The notes under the pieces: model-generated | What the model was told of the DNA's origin: nothing | Databases searched by the model: none | The model's input: the letters and a program-made list of their open reading frames with translations, nothing else | Made by a program: the position numbers and the translations under genes | Source: Micromonospora sp. PLK6-60 | Lineage (GTDB): Bacteria; Actinomycetota; Actinomycetes; Mycobacteriales; Micromonosporaceae | Assembly (NCBI RefSeq): GCF_019890675.1 | Contig: NZ_JAIOAA010000011.1 | Span: 62,001 to 126,000 of the forward strand | Reading direction: 5' to 3' | Length of the DNA: 64,000 nucleotides | Shown: piece after piece, positions 34,714-44,045 of the stretch | Position numbering within the stretch: the stretch's first letter is position 1 | Layout: the number at the start of each line of letters is the position of its first letter

Positions 34714-35636
34714 GCGGTCCGGTCGTGCCGGACCAGCGCGGCGGATCGGGCGCCCCGCGACCGAGCGGGGTGGCCGGGTTCTGCGCGCGGCTGGCGCGGT
34801 CGCGTCCGTTCGAGATCGCCATCATCGTGCTGATCGGCGCGAACGCGGCGGTGCTGGGCCTGGAGACGTACCCGCACCTGGGCGCGGCGGGGTCGGTGCT
34901 GCGGTGGCTGGAGTGGTCGTTCCGGACCATGTTCGTGGTGGAGATCGCGATCCGGGTGCTGGCGTACGGGCGGCGACCGCAGGACTTCTTCCGCCACGGG
35001 TGGAACGTGTTCGACCTGGTGGTGACCGCGGCGATCTTCCTGCCCGGGCTGCACGGCGACTCGGCGCTGCTGCGGGTGATCCGGGTGGCCCGGGTGCTGC
35101 GGTTGGTGCGCTTCTCGCCAGGGCTGCGCACCATCGTCGCGGCGTTGTGGCGCAGCCTGCCCGGCGTCGGCGGCTTCCTGGCGCTGGCGATGGTGACGCT
35201 CTACGTCTACGGCATGGCGGGCTGGCTGATCTTCGGCGACATCTATCCGGAGGAGTACGGCGACATCGGCCAATCGCTGTTGACGCTGTTCGTGCTGCTG
35301 TCGCTGGAGACGTTGCCGGACCTGATCGAGCAGGGGCTGGCGGTGTCGGCGTGGACCCTCGTCTACTACGTCAGCTACGTGCTGATCACGGTGAACCTGC
35401 TGCTGAACATCCTGATCGCGGTCATCGTCAACTCGATGGAGGAGGCCCGCCGGTTGGAGATGACCGAGGGGCTGGCGCCGGACTACGACGTGGACGGCGA
35501 CGGGGTGCCCGACGAGTTGGACCGGATCGCGATCAGCCAGCGGCTGGACGACCTGCGGGCGGTGGTCGGTGAGTTGGAGCGGGAGCTGCGGATCGGCCGG
35601 GAGGACGGGCAGCGGCGGATGGCCGACCGGGGCTGA
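34707..35636 (+). CDS. Voltage-gated-type cation channel subunit with Ca-loop tail
   Basis: A 309-residue six-TM protein; GTG 34707 or 34710. S4 carries five arginines at every third position (R123, R126, R129, R132, R135), the voltage-sensor pattern. S5-pore-S6 follows, with pore helix and filter TLFVLLSLETLPDL (filter about 199-205), reminiscent of the TLESW filter of bacterial sodium channels but with Pro-Asp after it. One subunit has a single six-TM repeat, so it should form tetramers. After S6 comes DYDVDGDGVPDELD (259-272), a calcium-binding EF-hand/TSP3-like loop, then a coiled coil (about 275-300). Ion selectivity cannot be told; sodium or calcium is likely. Confidence 0.88.
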   Translation: MVSGPVVPDQRGGSGAPRPSGVAGFCARLARSRPFEIAIIVLIGANAAVLGLETYPHLGAAGSVLRWLEWSFRTMFVVEIAIRVLAYGRRPQDFFRHGWNVFDLVVTAAIFLPGLHGDSALLRVIRVARVLRLVRFSPGLRTIVAALWRSLPGVGGFLALAMVTLYVYGMAGWLIFGDIYPEEYGDIGQSLLTLFVLLSLETLPDLIEQGLAVSAWTLVYYVSYVLITVNLLLNILIAVIVNSMEEARRLEMTEGLAPDYDVDGDGVPDELDRIAISQRLDDLRAVVGELERELRIGREDGQRRMADRG

Positions 35637-35640
35637 CCGC

Positions 35641-35672
35641 CCGGGGGCGCGGCGTCGGCGCCGCGCCCCCGG
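35641..35672. terminator. Bidirectional terminator between channel and M14 genes
   Basis: A perfect 14-bp stem (35641-35654 with 35659-35672) closes a TCGG loop between two convergent stop codons. Confidence 0.8.
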
Positions 35673-35679
35673 CCGGTGG

Positions 35680-38127
35680 TCAGCCGGTGGCCAGGACGGC
35701 CTTGCCCTTGCGGAAGTTCTTGGCGGTGCCGTTCGGGGTGTAGTTGTTCTCGACGTTGCCGGCGGCGTCGACCGAGAACCAGTGGATGGTGGTGCCGGCC
35801 GGGACGGTCAGCGTCTCGCCGCCCTCGCGGATCCCGGCGGAGGCGTAGAGGGTGGACGAGTAGGTCGGCGCGGCGCCGTCGAGGGTGTAGAAGACGGCGG
35901 CGGCCTCGCTGGTCCCGAAGGTCACGTTCACGCTGCCCGCGGTGGCGCTGGGCGTCACCACGAGGGTGCTCTCCGGCCGCTGCTTGTCGTTGGCGAAGTC
36001 CTTCGCCACCCGCAGCAGCTCGACCAGGCCGTTGGAGAACTCCAGCGTCTCCTCGTGCGCCTCGTCCCAGGTGGGCTGGAAGGAGGTGCCGACCTCGAAG
36101 TTCCAGGCGTAGATGCCGTACTTGTACCAGAGCATGTCACCGGAGTTGCCGGCCGCCGAGTAGAGCACGTCGGAGATCGGGCCGGTGCGGGCCGGGGTGA
36201 CGGCCATGTTCCGGTGCCGCTTGATCGCGGTGAGGATCCGCGACGAGGCGCCCCAGAAGAACGACTCCTGGGCCAGCGTCGGGCGCGGGGCGGAGATCCG
36301 GCCCGGGGTGGCGTACGCCCCCGGCGACCACATGAAGTAGTTGCCGGACGAGTGCAGGTTCATCGAGAACTTGATGTTGCCCCGGCGGGCCAGCCAGTCG
36401 ACGTTCCGGTTCTCCGGCTCGGACAGCTCGCTCGGGCCGGCGTAGGTGTCGCTGGTGCAGCTGCTGGACGCGCCGGAGAACCCGTCGAAGAGGCTGTACT
36501 CGGTGTAGTTGCGGTTGTTGTCCACGCCCCAGGAGTTGCGGGCCAGCGCGTCGGCCGATCCGGTCAGCGGGCAGTGGTTGGTCATGTTGCGCCGCTGGGA
36601 GTTGAAGTCGTAGAAGGAGTAGTGACCGCCGTCGGGGTTGACCGACGGGGCGATCCAGATGTCCAGGTTGTTGAGCAGCTGCTTGGTCTTGCCGTCGTGG
36701 GCGTAGTTGCGCAGCAACCGCTCGGCGGTCTCCACGGTGACCAGCGGCGGCACCCACTCCCGGGCGTGCTCCTGGGCGTAGGCCAGCACGCCGGGCTTCG
36801 AGCCGTCGCGGACCTTGCCGATCCGGATCGCGTACACCGGGTGGGGATCGCGGGAGACGCTGGCCGGCGCCCGCAGCCCGTCGGTGAGCGGCGTGCGCGC
36901 GGCGGGCGCGACCACGCCGGTGCCGGTGCTGCCGCGGTAGGTGTAGGCCTGCACCAGCGTGCCGGCCTGCGCGTTGAGCGCGGCGACGACCTGGGTGGCG
37001 GTGCTGGTCACCGTGCCGGCGGCGTTGGTGGCCAGGTCGACGCGGATGTCGGTGCCGCTGACGGTGACGCTCAGCGGCCGGTCGGCCGCCCCCGGGTTGG
37101 CGAGGGTCACGGCGATGTCGTTGCCGCCCTCGTGTCCCCAGGCGCGCGAGTCGACGGAGACGCGGCTGGCGTTGGCGGTGCCCAGGACGGCCTGCGCCTT
37201 GCGCCGGTAGCCGTTGGTCTTGTACGGCAGCTCGACGATCTCGGCGAGGTCGGGATACGCGGCGGCGAGCTGCTTGATCCGGTTGTACAGCTCCGTCGGC
37301 GTCAGGTAGCTGGTGATGAAGTCCTTCTGGTAGCCGGCGCCCTCGGGGTTCTCCTCGGGGATCGGCAGCCACTCCTTGACGGTGACGGTGGCGACGTCGC
37401 CGGTGGGGCTGGTGATCTGGATCCGGTCCGGGCGGGCGGTGATCGTGGCGGCGCCCCGGTGGTAGAGGTAGACACCGGCGTCGACGAAGCGGCTGATGTT
37501 CTGCGAGCCGCCGGAGCCGATCGCGGTGCCCGGGCCGCTGTCGCGCTGCACGGTGAGCGCGCTGGTGGACGTCTGGCCCTGCGCCCACTTCGCCTCGACG
37601 GAGAGGATCTGGCTGGTGCCCGAGGTGTAGTAGTCGGCGCGGATGATCTTCACGTCGCTGGTGGTGGGGTCCGCCGCCAGGGCGGCGGTGAACGCCCGGT
37701 TCTCCGCCACGTGCTCGCTGATGGTCGCGTCGCGTTCGGCGACCCGGTCGACGGAGTCCTCCGGGCTGAACACGGTTTCGCCGAGCCGGTAGCCCTCGGC
37801 CTTGAGGCTGGCCACCTCGTTCGGGGTGACCACCGCGTGGGCGACGATGCCGTGCTCGGTGCGGGACACCTCGTGGTCCAGGTCGACGCCGGTGGCGACG
37901 AGCCGGTCCAGCTCGGCGGTGTCGGCGAGCAGGACCTCCACCACGCTGGCCTGCTCGTCGGCGGTGCGGCCGAGGTCCAGCGCCACGTCGGCGGCGCCGG
38001 CGGGCGCCGCGTCCGGCAGCGCGATGGCGGAGGCGGGGGAGACCAGCAGGACGGTGGAGACGGCGGCGGCGGCGACGGCGGGCAGTCGCCGCCGCCAACG
38101 CCGGTCGGGCAGGTGGGGTGCGCGCAT
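35680..38127 (-). CDS. Secreted M14 zinc carboxypeptidase with inserted beta domain
   Basis: An 815-residue protein started at ATG 38127 (AGAAAGGG upstream); the open frame that continues to 40311 is antisense to the S15 gene. Signal peptide 1-34 (cleavage about ASA-IAL). Zinc ligands are H454 and E457 in EHAREWVPP and H592 in MNLHSSGNYF; the catalytic Glu is E678 in YAWNFEVGT. The M14 core begins around 270 (FITSYLTPTELYNRI), but about 315-430 is an extra beta-rich segment (VTVSGTDIRVDLATNAAGTV) inserted before HPVYAIRIGK. The C-terminal ~100 residues are a chitobiase/Fn3-like beta domain (VFYTLDGAAPTYSSTLY). It should remove C-terminal residues from peptides outside the cell. It is divergent from another secreted peptidase gene. 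Confidence 0.92.
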   Translation of the reverse strand: MRAPHLPDRRWRRRLPAVAAAAVSTVLLVSPASAIALPDAAPAGAADVALDLGRTADEQASVVEVLLADTAELDRLVATGVDLDHEVSRTEHGIVAHAVVTPNEVASLKAEGYRLGETVFSPEDSVDRVAERDATISEHVAENRAFTAALAADPTTSDVKIIRADYYTSGTSQILSVEAKWAQGQTSTSALTVQRDSGPGTAIGSGGSQNISRFVDAGVYLYHRGAATITARPDRIQITSPTGDVATVTVKEWLPIPEENPEGAGYQKDFITSYLTPTELYNRIKQLAAAYPDLAEIVELPYKTNGYRRKAQAVLGTANASRVSVDSRAWGHEGGNDIAVTLANPGAADRPLSVTVSGTDIRVDLATNAAGTVTSTATQVVAALNAQAGTLVQAYTYRGSTGTGVVAPAARTPLTDGLRAPASVSRDPHPVYAIRIGKVRDGSKPGVLAYAQEHAREWVPPLVTVETAERLLRNYAHDGKTKQLLNNLDIWIAPSVNPDGGHYSFYDFNSQRRNMTNHCPLTGSADALARNSWGVDNNRNYTEYSLFDGFSGASSSCTSDTYAGPSELSEPENRNVDWLARRGNIKFSMNLHSSGNYFMWSPGAYATPGRISAPRPTLAQESFFWGASSRILTAIKRHRNMAVTPARTGPISDVLYSAAGNSGDMLWYKYGIYAWNFEVGTSFQPTWDEAHEETLEFSNGLVELLRVAKDFANDKQRPESTLVVTPSATAGSVNVTFGTSEAAAVFYTLDGAAPTYSSTLYASAGIREGGETLTVPAGTTIHWFSVDAAGNVENNYTPNGTAKNFRKGKAVLATG

Positions 38128-38460
38128 GGTGGCCCTTTCTGAGGACATGGCCGAGATGGGGGTGGATAACGGCGCTAATTCGCGCGAAACGCAATTCGAT
38201 ACCGGTGAGAGCGTCGAAGTGGGCACATCCTTTACCGGCCCGCGCGGCGCTGTCAATGAGCAAACGGCCTGCTGAGGATGGTTCCCGGCCGGTTGCGACA
38301 GGCGTAGGAGCGCGCGGCCGGCATCTGAAACAGGTGTCCGAAGACCGCTCCCGATCCGGTTCATAGGTTCATCCCAACTGCCGCGCCGGTGCCGCGCGTT
38401 CCTCCCGGTCAGCGCCGGGGCGTGCCGGTTCAGGACCGGCGCGGGGAGGAGGAGCAACAC
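38128..38460. other. Divergent promoter region of the M14 and S15 peptidase genes
   Basis: A 333-base gap without a gene, AT-richer than its surroundings. It contains the M14 promoter (38229-38256) and, for the S15 gene, a TAGGTT -10-like hexamer at 38364-38369, some 92 bases before its start, with no clear -35. Confidence 0.55.
38229..38256 (-). promoter_or_regulatory. Probable sigma-70-type promoter of the M14 gene
   Basis: On the reverse strand a consensus TTGACA (38251-38256) is followed after 16 bases by TAAAGG (38229-38234), about 100 bases before the M14 start. Confidence 0.5.
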
Positions 38461-40380
38461 ATGCACGGATCGAGGATTGGCTGGCGCGCGGCGCTGGTCG
38501 CCGCGGCGACCCTGGTCGCCGCGGTGCCGGCGACCGGCGCGCTGGCGCAGCCCACGACCAGCGGGGCGCCGACCTCGGTGGTGGTCGCGGACGGGGTGAC
38601 GCAGCCGGTGTTCGGCTACGCCGACGCCGTCCGGCAGCGGGTGTTCGTCACGTCCGACGTCGACACCGACGGCGACGGGGCGCTCGACAAGGTGGCCATG
38701 GACATCATCCGGCCGGCCGCCAGCGACCAGGGGTTGCGGGTGCCGGTGGTGATGGACGCCAGCCCGTACTACTCGACGGTCTGCCGCGGCAATGAGACCG
38801 AATGCAAGGGAGACGTCGACGGGGACGGCCTGAACGACAAATGGCCGTTGTACTACGACAATTATTTCGTCCCCCGCGGCTACGCGGTGGTGCTGCTCGA
38901 CATGATCGGCACGAACAATTCGACCGGTTGCCCGGTCACCGGTGGCCGGGCCGACAACATCAGCGCGCCGACCGCCATCGACTGGCTCAACGGCCGCCGC
39001 AAGGGCTTCGACGCCGCCGGCCAGGAGGTCGTCGCGGGCTGGCACAACGGCAAGACCGGAATGATCGGCAAGTCGTACGACGGGACGCTGGCCAACGCCG
39101 CCGCGGCGAGCGGGGTGGACGGGCTGTCCACCATCGTGCCGATCTCGGCGATCTCCAGCTGGTACGACTACTCCCGCAGCAACGGCCTGGTCACCCGGGC
39201 GAACAACTACTCGGGCAGCCTGGCCAACACGGTCACCAACCCGGCTCGGCGGGCGTACTGCGCGCCGGTGCGGGCGCAACTGGGCGTGGACGGTGACGAC
39301 GTCACCGGTGACTACAACGACTTCTGGGCGGAGCGGGACTACCTGCCGCACGCCGACCAGGTCAAGGCCAGCGTGTTCGTCGTGCACGGGATCAACGACG
39401 ACAACGTGCGCGCCGACCACTTCAGCAAGTGGTGGGAGGCGCTGGCCGAGCGGGACGTGCCGCGCAAGCTGTGGCTGACCGGCACCGGGCACATCGACCC
39501 GTTCGACTTCCGTCGGGCCGAGTGGGTGGACACCCTGCACCGCTGGTTCGACTTCTGGCTCCAGGGCATCGACAACGGGATCATGGCCGAGCCGATGGCG
39601 GACATCGAGCGGCTGCCCGACGTGTGGGAGACCGCGAAGACCTGGCCGCTGCCGCACACCCAGCCCACCCAGGTGTGGCTGCAGCCGGCCAAGGGCGCGG
39701 TCGCCGGCGGGCTGTCGGTGAAGCCGTTCGCCGGCAAGGCGGCGGAGACCTTCCAGGACACCCCGACGATGTCCCAGACCAACGCGATCCGGCACCCGTC
39801 GGACCCGCAGGCGAACAAGGCCAACCGGCTGGTGTACCTGTCGCAGCCGCTGAAGGCGCCGCTGCACATCTCCGGCACCCCGTACGTCAAGATCAATGCG
39901 ACGGTGAACGGCGAGGACACCAGCTTCGCCGGCCTGCTCGTCGACTACGGGACCCGGGAGCGGTTCAGCACCACCGGTGACGGCGTCCGGACCCTCACCA
40001 CCGAGGACTGCTGGGGCGAGTCGGCCAACTGGGGCGGGCACGCCGAGGAGGCGTGCTACAAGCAGGTCGCCAAGAACGTCGCCAGCAACCCGCAGGAACT
40101 GGTCACCAAGGGCATCATCGACGGGCTCAACCTCGACTCGCTGAGCGTGTCGACGCCGCTGGTGCCCGGCGCGAAGAACGAGGTCGACGTGCGGCTGATG
40201 CCGGAGGACTACGTCTTCGAGACCGGTCACCAGATCGGTGTGGTGCTGCTCGGCTCCTACTCCGGCTACAGCAGCCGGGCCAAGCAGACCCGCGCCGACA
40301 TCACGGTTCACTTCGACCGCAGCCGCATCGAGCTGCCGATCGTCGGCGGTCGCCAGGCGGCCGTCGCCGCCGGCCTCTAG
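38461..40380 (+). CDS. Secreted S15 X-Pro dipeptidyl-peptidase-type serine peptidase
   Basis: A 639-residue protein; GGGGAGGAGGAG precedes ATG 38461. Signal peptide 1-30 (ALAQP). The alpha/beta hydrolase core has the nucleophile elbow GKSYDG (S205), the acid in FVVHGINDDNVRADH and the histidine in LTGTGHIDPFD. The C-terminal ~250 residues are the galactose-binding-like jelly roll typical of S15 (PLHISGTPYVKINATVNG). Two calcium-type loops (DVDTDGDGALD near 67 and DVDGDGLND near 118) suggest a metal-stabilised extracellular enzyme. It releases Xaa-Pro dipeptides from peptide N-termini and, with the neighbouring M14 and M6 enzymes, would feed peptide scavenging. Confidence 0.92.
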   Translation: MHGSRIGWRAALVAAATLVAAVPATGALAQPTTSGAPTSVVVADGVTQPVFGYADAVRQRVFVTSDVDTDGDGALDKVAMDIIRPAASDQGLRVPVVMDASPYYSTVCRGNETECKGDVDGDGLNDKWPLYYDNYFVPRGYAVVLLDMIGTNNSTGCPVTGGRADNISAPTAIDWLNGRRKGFDAAGQEVVAGWHNGKTGMIGKSYDGTLANAAAASGVDGLSTIVPISAISSWYDYSRSNGLVTRANNYSGSLANTVTNPARRAYCAPVRAQLGVDGDDVTGDYNDFWAERDYLPHADQVKASVFVVHGINDDNVRADHFSKWWEALAERDVPRKLWLTGTGHIDPFDFRRAEWVDTLHRWFDFWLQGIDNGIMAEPMADIERLPDVWETAKTWPLPHTQPTQVWLQPAKGAVAGGLSVKPFAGKAAETFQDTPTMSQTNAIRHPSDPQANKANRLVYLSQPLKAPLHISGTPYVKINATVNGEDTSFAGLLVDYGTRERFSTTGDGVRTLTTEDCWGESANWGGHAEEACYKQVAKNVASNPQELVTKGIIDGLNLDSLSVSTPLVPGAKNEVDVRLMPEDYVFETGHQIGVVLLGSYSGYSSRAKQTRADITVHFDRSRIELPIVGGRQAAVAAGL

Positions 40381-40386
40381 GCGGAG

Positions 40387-40418
40387 GGCGGGGGCGCCCG
40401 ATCGTGGGCGTCCCCGCC
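40387..40418. terminator. Bidirectional terminator after the S15 gene
   Basis: Arms 40387-40399 and 40406-40418 pair at 12 of 13 positions around GATCGT, between convergent S15 and PucR-type genes. Confidence 0.7.
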
Positions 40419-40420
40419 GG

Positions 40421-41653
40421 TCAGCGGTCCGGCCGGTCGCCGTTGAGCCGGGCCAGCTTCAGCGCCAGATGCAGGCAGAGCCGCTCGTTGCCGTCCTTCA
40501 GGTCGGTCTGGGCGAGCTGCTCGATGCGTTGCAACCGGTAGTAGAGGGTGGTGCGGTGCAGGCGCAGTCGTTTCGCGGTGGCGTGCGCGTTGCCGGCGAG
40601 GTCGAGGTAGGTCTCCAGGGTCTCCAGCAGCACCTGGCTGGCCTCCTCGGCGAACAGCCCGGCCAACCCCGGATGCACCGCGGCGGCCCCCAGCTCCCGG
40701 GTGTCCATCCGGGACAGCACCCGGTAGATGCCGAGGTCGGCCCAGGACACCAGCGGGCCGAGGGCGGGCAGCCGGGCACCCACCCGGGCCGCCTGCAACG
40801 CCTCCTCGTAGGACGAGACGGTGTCGTACAACCGGGGCCGGGGCTCGCCGATGCCGACCACGGTGCGCGACACCGACGACAGGCCCTGGCTGGCGCTGCG
40901 CAGCGTCTGCCCGAGGTGCCGGGCGGCGGCCTCGGTGGTGACCCGGCCGCCACCGCCCCGGCCGCAGCACAGCAGCAGCACGCCGTGGTCGTGCCGGACC
41001 AGGTGCAGCGCCTCCCGCGGCCCCACCCAGCGCCGGGTGGCGACCAGGGTGTGCTCCAGCGCGATGCGGGCCGGCTCGTCGACCGGCTCCTCGCGGGTGC
41101 CGACCAGCGTCGCGACCAGGGCGGTCACCTCGCCGTCGCCGGCGATGACCCCGTCGCTGAGCAGCGACCGGACCGCCTCGCAGCGCGTCTCCGGGGCGTC
41201 GGCGAGCAGGGTACGCGCCGCCTCCGCCTCCCGCTGCGAGGTCAACTCGCCGAGCAGGTTCTCCCGGTACAGCGCCAGCGACAGGTCGGGCATCGCCTCG
41301 GTGACGGTGGCGATGTCCGCGTCGCTCATGTCGCCGGTGGGGTCGATGAACCAGACGAAGCCGAGCAGCAGGTCCTGGTGCCGGATCGGCACGCATACCC
41401 GGGGCAGCAGCTCCAGCTCGGGGGAGGCGGGGGTGCGGACCGGCCCGCGGGCGTCCATGATCCCCACGTCGCGGAACCAGGCGATGACCTCCGGCGTGGT
41501 GTGCCGGCGCAGGATCGAGGTCCGCCGGACGTCGTCGATCAGGCCGGTGTGTTCGCTGTAGACGACGACCCGTTGCCGGCGGTCCTCGATCAACGCGGGC
41601 CGGCCCACCCGGGCGGCCATGGTGTCGACGATGTGTTGCAATTCTGTCTGCAC
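40421..41653 (-). CDS. PucR-family transcriptional regulator
   Basis: A 410-residue protein. The N-terminal ~130 residues look like a GAF-type sensor (LELLPRVCVPIRHQDLLLGFVWFID). A GGDEF-like CdaR middle region follows (LVRHDHGVLLLCC), and the C-terminal PucR helix-turn-helix is at about 340-400 (LETYLDLAGNAHATAKRLRLHRTTLYYRLQRIEQL). Such regulators control catabolism of nitrogen sources or respond to small ligands. It is divergent from the M6 metalloprotease gene across a 293-base gap holding repeated CTGCACG-type motifs, so it may regulate that gene. Confidence 0.9.
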   Translation of the reverse strand: MQTELQHIVDTMAARVGRPALIEDRRQRVVVYSEHTGLIDDVRRTSILRRHTTPEVIAWFRDVGIMDARGPVRTPASPELELLPRVCVPIRHQDLLLGFVWFIDPTGDMSDADIATVTEAMPDLSLALYRENLLGELTSQREAEAARTLLADAPETRCEAVRSLLSDGVIAGDGEVTALVATLVGTREEPVDEPARIALEHTLVATRRWVGPREALHLVRHDHGVLLLCCGRGGGGRVTTEAAARHLGQTLRSASQGLSSVSRTVVGIGEPRPRLYDTVSSYEEALQAARVGARLPALGPLVSWADLGIYRVLSRMDTRELGAAAVHPGLAGLFAEEASQVLLETLETYLDLAGNAHATAKRLRLHRTTLYYRLQRIEQLAQTDLKDGNERLCLHLALKLARLNGDRPDR

Positions 41654-41946
41654 TTGCTCTCCCGGTCATCCCGGTGTCCCCACGACACCATGAAGATCGG
41701 GTCCGGCGCGCGGGGTTCGGCAGGACCGTTCGCTTACCTTGTGCTGACGGCGGGGCGGCGCGCAACCGCCCTCCCGGTGGATATGCCCTCCTGCACGTGT
41801 CGAAAACCGCCGGTGGACGTGCCGACATCTGCACGGTGACCGGGACGTGGCCCGCTCCTAGATTCGTCCCGGGGAGTGATCACGCACCTAGGCACGCCGT
41901 GCCCGCCGCTCTCCCACCCCCACTCGCCACCCTGAGAGGTGACTCG

Positions 41947-44001
41947 ATGCACCTGCTGCCCACCAGACGTGCGGTGCGGCGATCCGTGCTGGCCACCGCG
42001 CTCGCCACCGCACTGGTCGCGTCCGCCGCGGCCGGTCCCGCCGCCGCCGCCCCCGACCCGGCCACCGGTGACCGCGCACCGTTCCAGGCGCTCGACCCGC
42101 AGAACTGGCAGAACCCGGACACGATGACCTGGGACGACTACCGGGCCGTCCCGAACACCAACTGGGCCGACCCGACGGTGAAGGGCTCGGTCCGCAACTT
42201 CAAGATCGCGCTGGTCACCCTGGACTACACCGACCAGCCGTTCGAGATCACCAAGCCGGCCGGGTCGTCGGTCTTCGGCAACCCGCAGGCCAGCGCGGCC
42301 AACATCCCGCGCGACAACGTCGCCGGGTTCTACACCGACTTCCTCAACAAGCCGGGTGGGCTGAACCGCGGCCACACCCTGCACGAGTACTGGATGGAGG
42401 ACTCGGGCGGCCGCTACGGCGTCGACCTGACCGGGTTCGGCCCGTTCCGGATGCCGTCGAAGTCGTACCAGTACGGCATCGACAACAGCTTCAACCCGGG
42501 CGCCTGCCCGGCCGGCGAGGCGTGCAACCGCAACATCCGCACCGACGGCCTGGGCGCCTGGCGCGCGGCCGTGGGCGACGAGGTGGCCAACTCCTTCGAG
42601 CTGGTGTTCATCCTCTCCGCCGGCCAGGACGAGTCGTCGACCTGGCAGGAGTTCGGGCAGATGATGTTCCAGAACAAGGAGGACGTGCCCGACGCGTGGG
42701 GCCCGCCGGACCCGAACCTGCCCAACTACGCGAAGACCCGCTACGTCGACTGGACCTCCTGGAAGGCCGCGGCGACGATCTGGCCGAACGCCGGCGGTGG
42801 CTCCTCCACCCAGGCGGAGAGCTCCGGCATGGGCGTGTACGCCCACGAGCTGAGCCACCTGCTCAGCATCGGCGACAACTACAACAACCCGTACGGGGTG
42901 CCGCTGCGCCGCGCGTACACCGGCATCTGGAGCATGATGTCGCGCGGGTCGTTCAACGGCCCCGGCGGCCCGCACACCCGCTGGCAGATCCCCCCGGTCA
43001 ACGGCGGCTCGCTGGGCTCGCTGCACACCCTGCGCGACAAGATGAAGATCAAGCTGGTCGGCGAGGAGCACGTGCTGCGGCTGTCCCGGGAGGAGCTGGC
43101 CACCTCCGGGCTGGTCGTCGCCGACGTCACCGCCCGTGCCGTCGACGCCGGCCAGAACGGCCTGACCGGCCTCAACATCGCGATGAACGCCGACCGCTCC
43201 CCGGCGTGCAACACCAGCACCGACCCGCTCTGCGACGGCGGCCGGTTCAACAACTACACCGTCGAGGTCGTCGACCGGATGGGCGCCGACTCGTTCACCC
43301 CGGACAGCGGCGTGCTGATCAGCAAGACCAAGAACGCCGACAGCGCGCCGTTCCAGTGGGTGGTCGACGCCAACCCGCAGGACATCGACATGGTGGACTT
43401 CTACCGGCCGGACGGCACCCCGCAGATGATCACCATGGGTGACTACCGGCAGCTGTCCGACGCGCTGTTCCACGCCGGCGCCAACTCCGGCAGCGAGTAC
43501 GAGTTCGTCGACGAGGCCAACCGGCTGCACTTCTACGTGCTCAACCTGCGCCGCGACGCCGACGGTGTGCTGTCGTACACGGTGGCGGTGCGGTCGCTGG
43601 ACGGCGCCGGGCCCAGCCAGCACGGGGTGGCCCTGTCCAAGGGGCAGCTGATGACCCGGGGCAAGCCGACCGCCGGCGGTGCCACCTGCACCTTCGACCT
43701 GACCAACACCGGTAGCTACGTCGCCTCGGACGCCCAGCACCCGGAGGACGTCAGCGACCACCTGCGCTCCGACGTCTACCGGCTGTCGGCCAGCGTCGGC
43801 GCCGCCGGGTGGCAGGTGCAGCTGCCCAACGAGCTGGCCACCGCCGAGTTCGGCAAGTCCACCTCGGTGGACGTGTCGGTGGGCGCCACCGCCAACGCGG
43901 CGGCGACCACCCTGGTGACGCTCACCGCCACCTCGGAGAGCGACCCGTCCAAGACCGTGACCAGCCAGTGCCGGGTCGAGCGGCCCCGCGCGCTGCTGTA
44001 G
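41947..44001 (+). CDS. Secreted M6-family (immune inhibitor A-like) metalloprotease
   Basis: A 684-residue protein with GAGAGG upstream of ATG 41947. Signal peptide 1-35 (AAAA-PDP). The zinc site is HELSHLLSIGD with H300, E301 and H304, and the M6 pattern includes LHEYWMEDSGGRYGVDLTG and the downstream MMSRGSFNGPGGPHTRWQ. The C-terminal third is beta-rich, ending with a CARDB/Ig-like domain (about 590-684). It should degrade proteins outside the cell. A TAGATT -10-like hexamer at 41859-41864 lies in the upstream gap. Two lipoprotein genes follow on the same strand after 44 bases and may be cotranscribed. Confidence 0.9.
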   Translation: MHLLPTRRAVRRSVLATALATALVASAAAGPAAAAPDPATGDRAPFQALDPQNWQNPDTMTWDDYRAVPNTNWADPTVKGSVRNFKIALVTLDYTDQPFEITKPAGSSVFGNPQASAANIPRDNVAGFYTDFLNKPGGLNRGHTLHEYWMEDSGGRYGVDLTGFGPFRMPSKSYQYGIDNSFNPGACPAGEACNRNIRTDGLGAWRAAVGDEVANSFELVFILSAGQDESSTWQEFGQMMFQNKEDVPDAWGPPDPNLPNYAKTRYVDWTSWKAAATIWPNAGGGSSTQAESSGMGVYAHELSHLLSIGDNYNNPYGVPLRRAYTGIWSMMSRGSFNGPGGPHTRWQIPPVNGGSLGSLHTLRDKMKIKLVGEEHVLRLSREELATSGLVVADVTARAVDAGQNGLTGLNIAMNADRSPACNTSTDPLCDGGRFNNYTVEVVDRMGADSFTPDSGVLISKTKNADSAPFQWVVDANPQDIDMVDFYRPDGTPQMITMGDYRQLSDALFHAGANSGSEYEFVDEANRLHFYVLNLRRDADGVLSYTVAVRSLDGAGPSQHGVALSKGQLMTRGKPTAGGATCTFDLTNTGSYVASDAQHPEDVSDHLRSDVYRLSASVGAAGWQVQLPNELATAEFGKSTSVDVSVGATANAAATTLVTLTATSESDPSKTVTSQCRVERPRALL

Positions 44002-44045
44002 GGCACGGAGAACCCCGGGGCCGGGGCGACGTATCGGAGGACGAG

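Noticed and set aside
38128..40311. Long minus-strand open frame continuing the M14 peptidase upstream to 40311
   Set aside because: It is antisense to the S15 peptidase gene, has no family similarity and lies before a good signal peptide start at 38127; such shadows are common at this GC content.
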